From: Psychrobacillus soli
GTDB taxonomy: Bacteria > Bacillota > Bacilli > Bacillales_A > Planococcaceae
Direction of reading: 5' to 3'
Assembly (NCBI RefSeq): GCF_006861775.1
Contig: NZ_VDGG01000018.1
Coordinates: 1 to 64,000, forward strand
DNA: 64,000 bases
Shown: positions 61,523 through 64,000 of the stretch, in pieces
Layout of the letters: every line of letters begins with the position of its first letter
How positions within the stretch are numbered: position 1 is the first letter of the stretch
The notes under the pieces: model-generated
What the model saw: the letters and a program-made list of their open reading frames with translations, nothing else
What the model was told of the DNA's origin: nothing
Database searches by the model: none
Translations under genes and position numbers: made by a program

Positions 61523-62098
61523 ATGAAAGTGAAAGGAACTATAAAAAATGCTGGAAATAAGCCGAACTTTTGGGGCAAATATGAGATAACCATCCCTCAA
61601 AACTTTAAGGAAACGATCTATAATCAGTACTATAGTCTTGATACCTTGTATGTTTATTGCGACTGCTCCATGCAATTAGAAAACAATATAATGTCGATTG
61701 CCTGTTCTTATATACAAAATGGATCCATAATCCTCAAAAGTAACTTAATTTATCCACCAAATGATTGTAAGGGAAAAAATACATATGGAGAATTACAGGC
61801 AGTCATTTCAAGTCTTTCTAACTTTGATAAATATATAAATTCATTCACTAAAGAGATAGTCATTTATTCAGACGTTGATGATATAATCAAAATTTTAAAT
61901 CTTGAAGTTAATTTTAAAAAGGTAAATTCTTTAATGAATTTGCAAATCAATTTAATTCGGTTATTTATTCATAAGCAGATAGAATATCCCAATCTCATTT
62001 TATCTATCGAATACCTATTCAATGACTTAAAGACTTATAACCCTTTTGCTAAAAGCGCTCAAAATGCAGCAAGAAAAATAATACAACTACAGGTATAG
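61523..62098 (+). CDS. RNase H-like fold protein
   Basis: A 191-residue protein with an RNase H-like layout: first strand YVYCDCSMQLENNIMSIACS with D47, helix with E90 in TYGELQAVISSL, third acidic D117 in EIVIYSDVDDI, and a C-terminal NPFAKSAQNAARK where a final catalytic residue could lie. Bacillus genomes carry similar uncharacterised RNase H-like proteins. The ribosome site is weak. Nuclease activity is likely but unproven. Confidence 0.65.
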   Translation: MKVKGTIKNAGNKPNFWGKYEITIPQNFKETIYNQYYSLDTLYVYCDCSMQLENNIMSIACSYIQNGSIILKSNLIYPPNDCKGKNTYGELQAVISSLSNFDKYINSFTKEIVIYSDVDDIIKILNLEVNFKKVNSLMNLQINLIRLFIHKQIEYPNLILSIEYLFNDLKTYNPFAKSAQNAARKIIQLQV

Positions 62099-62221
62099 TC
62101 TCTCATACGTATAGAAGACATTAGAATCTTTTACTAACTAAAATCATTATTGCTAGTAGCTACTATACTATACTAAAGGACAATTTGTTTTCTAGCATTC
62201 AATCATAAAGCGAGGGATATA

Positions 62222-62695
62222 ATGGGTACTTTCTACGCACTTGGCGTCGTGAAAAAATTCACAGCGAAATCGAACCAAACACTTAATGAAGCTAATTGGA
62301 TGGAACACTTGAATGAAAGGCTTGATATGGAGCAATACACAATAAATTTCAGGGATAATGCAATAGAAGGAAAATTGAAGAAAGAAGTATTTGAAAAAAA
62401 CATAAAAGACTTCTATAACAAGCTTGTTACTATAACCAATAACGAGCTGATTTCTATTTACTTTGAAGATTCCGGAACAGATGTAGAGAAATATCAACAT
62501 TGGGTTACGGGAATGACAGTTAAGGAGCATAGTCCTCAAATTACTTTATCCGCTGAATTTGCGATACTATTTATTGAAGGAAAGGTTTCAGTTGAGGAAT
62601 TTAGCATCGAACCGAAGTTAATGAATTGGCTGTTTAGGCATGTTGACCTCTCGAACCCGCTTAGTGGATGTATTATGACGGACATAGTGGGATAG
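62222..62695 (+). CDS. Hypothetical protein, 157 residues
   Basis: GAGGG precedes the ATG. Soluble, acidic, mixed alpha/beta (MGTFYALGVVKKFTAKSNQT, EDSGTDVEKYQHWVTGMTVK, PKLMNWLFRHVDLSNPLSGC). It resembles immunity-type proteins in size and composition, but no family was recognised. Nothing in the neighbourhood clarifies its role. Confidence 0.6.
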   Translation: MGTFYALGVVKKFTAKSNQTLNEANWMEHLNERLDMEQYTINFRDNAIEGKLKKEVFEKNIKDFYNKLVTITNNELISIYFEDSGTDVEKYQHWVTGMTVKEHSPQITLSAEFAILFIEGKVSVEEFSIEPKLMNWLFRHVDLSNPLSGCIMTDIVG

Positions 62696-62807
62696 TATTC
62701 TTATTCTGAATTAGGTGACGGACACAAACAAGATTGAGTGAAAATAAGACAATATTAATTAAATAAATTTCCAAAGAAGTTAAACAACGAATTACAAGGA
62801 GAAAAAC

Positions 62808-63008
62808 ATGAGAAAACTAAACGATAGCAAAGAGTACTGCCCTTACTGCGGTGCTGATTTACAAGGGGATCCTATTCCCATAGAAATGCAACACCATTAT
62901 GGCAATGCAACCCACTTTTCCAGAAAAATTGGGATTTCCAGTATGGAGCAAGATCGTGTAATCAGATGGCAATGTCCTGACTGTGGAAAAGAATGGGAGC
63001 GGGAGTAG
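62808..63008 (+). CDS. Zinc-ribbon protein, 66 residues
   Basis: Two CxxC knuckles, CPYCGADLQG and CPDCGKEWERE, frame a central segment (HHYGNATHFSRKIGISSMEQ), so it should bind one zinc ion. AAGGAG is well placed before the ATG. Small zinc ribbons of this type often bind nucleic acid or are parts of larger complexes; function unknown. Its 3-prime end abuts an integrase fragment. Confidence 0.7.
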   Translation: MRKLNDSKEYCPYCGADLQGDPIPIEMQHHYGNATHFSRKIGISSMEQDRVIRWQCPDCGKEWERE

Positions 63009-63079
63009 TATGACTTTAATGTTTTCGGACTTTTCACATCTTCCACGAGCCACTTTTTAAACGTTCTTAGATAATTCAT
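63009..63079 (-). pseudogene. N-terminal fragment of a tyrosine recombinase
   Basis: ATG with GGAGGTG upstream reads MNYLRTFKKWLVEDVKSPKT then LKSYY, the SAM-like N-terminal domain of XerC/D-type integrases; homology ends where the zinc-ribbon gene ends. It is of a different subtype from the integrase remnant at 40 kb as far as can be judged. Confidence 0.7.
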
Positions 63080-63100
63080 GTTTCACCTCCAAAAATGCAG

Positions 63101-63143
63101 AAAGAGCCATTCATATATTTCCTATATGAATGGCTCTTTTTGT
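63101..63143. terminator. Strong bidirectional hairpin
   Basis: AAAGAGCCATTCATATA / TATATGAATGGCTCTTT, 17-bp stem followed by TTTT. Confidence 0.88.
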
Positions 63144-63608
63144 TTATGAATATCTTCACCCGTTAGTTGAATAATATTCTTAAACGATATATTCAAACAC
63201 ATTACATGAAATACCTTCCAATTGAAGAAGGTGTAAAACAACATTGTTCACATACCTTCTTATATATTCTATACCGACAAAATCTCACTTACTTAGTGTA
63301 CGGTTCACAGTAACTAATCAAAGAAGTTTAACTTTGAAATATCTATATTAAGAAAAATAATAAGCGTGTTCTATTGAAAAAGAGAGTCCTTATGACCATA
63401 ATAATAAGTATTAAATCAGAAGTATATTTGGTCTTGCTTTTAAGTGTCAGCTCAAAAAGTAGAAACCGGATGACGTCCAAAGGTTGACTAAAGAAATTAT
63501 AGTTGACATTAAGAAAGAATGTATAGATCAAAAGTGGTGGATTTTTTTACAATATAATAAGAGAGAAGTTGCCTGTAATTTGTGAAAAAACTCAAAAGAG
63601 GTGTTGTA
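63144..63608. other. Gap without recognised genes
   Basis: A+T-rich. TTGACT at about 63484 and TTGACA at about 63503 lie upstream of the next gene, but no well-spaced -10 was identified. No other structure seen. Confidence 0.35.
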
Positions 63609-64000
63609 ATGTTTCAAGTATTAATTGGTTCTGTTGCTCGAAATGATTTTTCGAGAAATAGTGATATTGATATTTGCAGAATAGGCAATAGACAAACGAT
63701 TGAAAGAAAGGATTCATGGCCAATTGGACCTATTAATTATATAGATTATGAATTAGAAGTGTTTGAGCACTTATTCGAAATCGGTAGTTTATTTATTTTG
63801 CATATCCTATTCGAAGGGGTGTTAATTAAAGGCGACAAGGAAAAATGGGAAAACTATAAATCTAATTTTTGTGTTAAAGATAATTTTAATGAAGAACTAG
63901 AAGATATTAATGAAATGACTGATGTATTCAATAACCTGGAGATGTTTGGTAACAAGTATTTAACATTATACTCCAATTTGTTTACTTTAATAAAAAATTA
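63609..64000 (+). CDS. Nucleotidyltransferase-like protein, runs off the window
   Basis: AAGAGGTG is five bases before the ATG. The first 130 codons read MFQVLIGSVARNDFSRNSDI DIC: the GSxxR...SDID motif of minimal nucleotidyltransferases (MNT, pol-beta superfamily), whose Asp pair holds magnesium. A helical segment follows, suggesting a fused or adjoining HEPN-like part beyond the edge. MNT proteins act as antitoxins to HEPN RNases or as aminoglycoside-modifying enzymes. Confidence 0.7.
   Translation, partial: MFQVLIGSVARNDFSRNSDIDICRIGNRQTIERKDSWPIGPINYIDYELEVFEHLFEIGSLFILHILFEGVLIKGDKEKWENYKSNFCVKDNFNEELEDINEMTDVFNNLEMFGNKYLTLYSNLFTLIKN

Overview
The window is low-G+C, roughly 35 percent by eye, with strong AGGAGG-type ribosome binding sites. 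It reads as a chromosomal segment of a member of the Bacillales, probably Planococcaceae-like (Lysinibacillus, Psychrobacillus, Solibacillus or relatives). Supporting genes are helD, hemAT, a zinc-free ribosomal protein pair under a consensus Zur box, sstT, nupC and spore-former-type small proteins. The exact genus cannot be fixed from this sequence alone.

Left part, about 1-33 kb, is ordinary chromosome mixed with many decayed genes. It holds Zur-controlled rpmG2-rpsN2, an Hsp20 protein, a hemAT / FtsX-type permease / ABC ATPase operon divergent from a MerR-cobalamin-domain regulator, helD, an Rpn-family nuclease, nucleoside and serine/threonine symporters, a YibE/F pair, a MerR-SRPBCC operon with its own MerR-type promoter, an EamA transporter, a prolyl-4-hydroxylase-like oxygenase, an aminotransferase, an ankyrin-lipoprotein / LysR divergent pair with a decayed inverted second copy, and a G+C-rich purine permease. 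A family of about 75-bp inverted-repeat elements (CCCTGTGT...ACACAGGG) is scattered between genes. Two of them sit exactly at the 5-prime breakpoints of truncated or rearranged genes.

Middle and right part, about 33.6-60.3 kb, is an accessory island. A relic resembling the 3-prime end of tmRNA (ssrA) lies at 36.56 kb and a decayed tyrosine integrase at 40.2-40.7 kb. The cargo looks like anti-phage defence: a GIY-YIG / DUF2075 NTPase, a Shedu-type nuclease, an HNH protein paired with a 1091-residue nuclease-STAND NTPase, a 1087-residue SF2 helicase with a C-terminal nuclease-like domain, and a 460-residue reverse transcriptase with a YCDD active site. The reverse transcriptase has a perfectly spaced promoter 280 bp upstream and a structured leader, the arrangement of DRT-type systems that use a templating ncRNA. 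A LAGLIDADG endonuclease with helix-turn-helix modules follows. Next comes a replication module of a plasmid-like or integrative element: DnaI-like loader, winged-helix initiator, HTH protein, iteron-like repeats and a replication-relaxation protein. A coiled-coil membrane protein and a membrane-anchored Mrr-type nuclease follow.

Right end, 60.3-64 kb, carries small hypothetical genes, an RNase H-like protein, a zinc ribbon, an integrase N-terminal fragment and the start of a nucleotidyltransferase that runs off the window. No rRNA, intact tRNA or CRISPR array was found.
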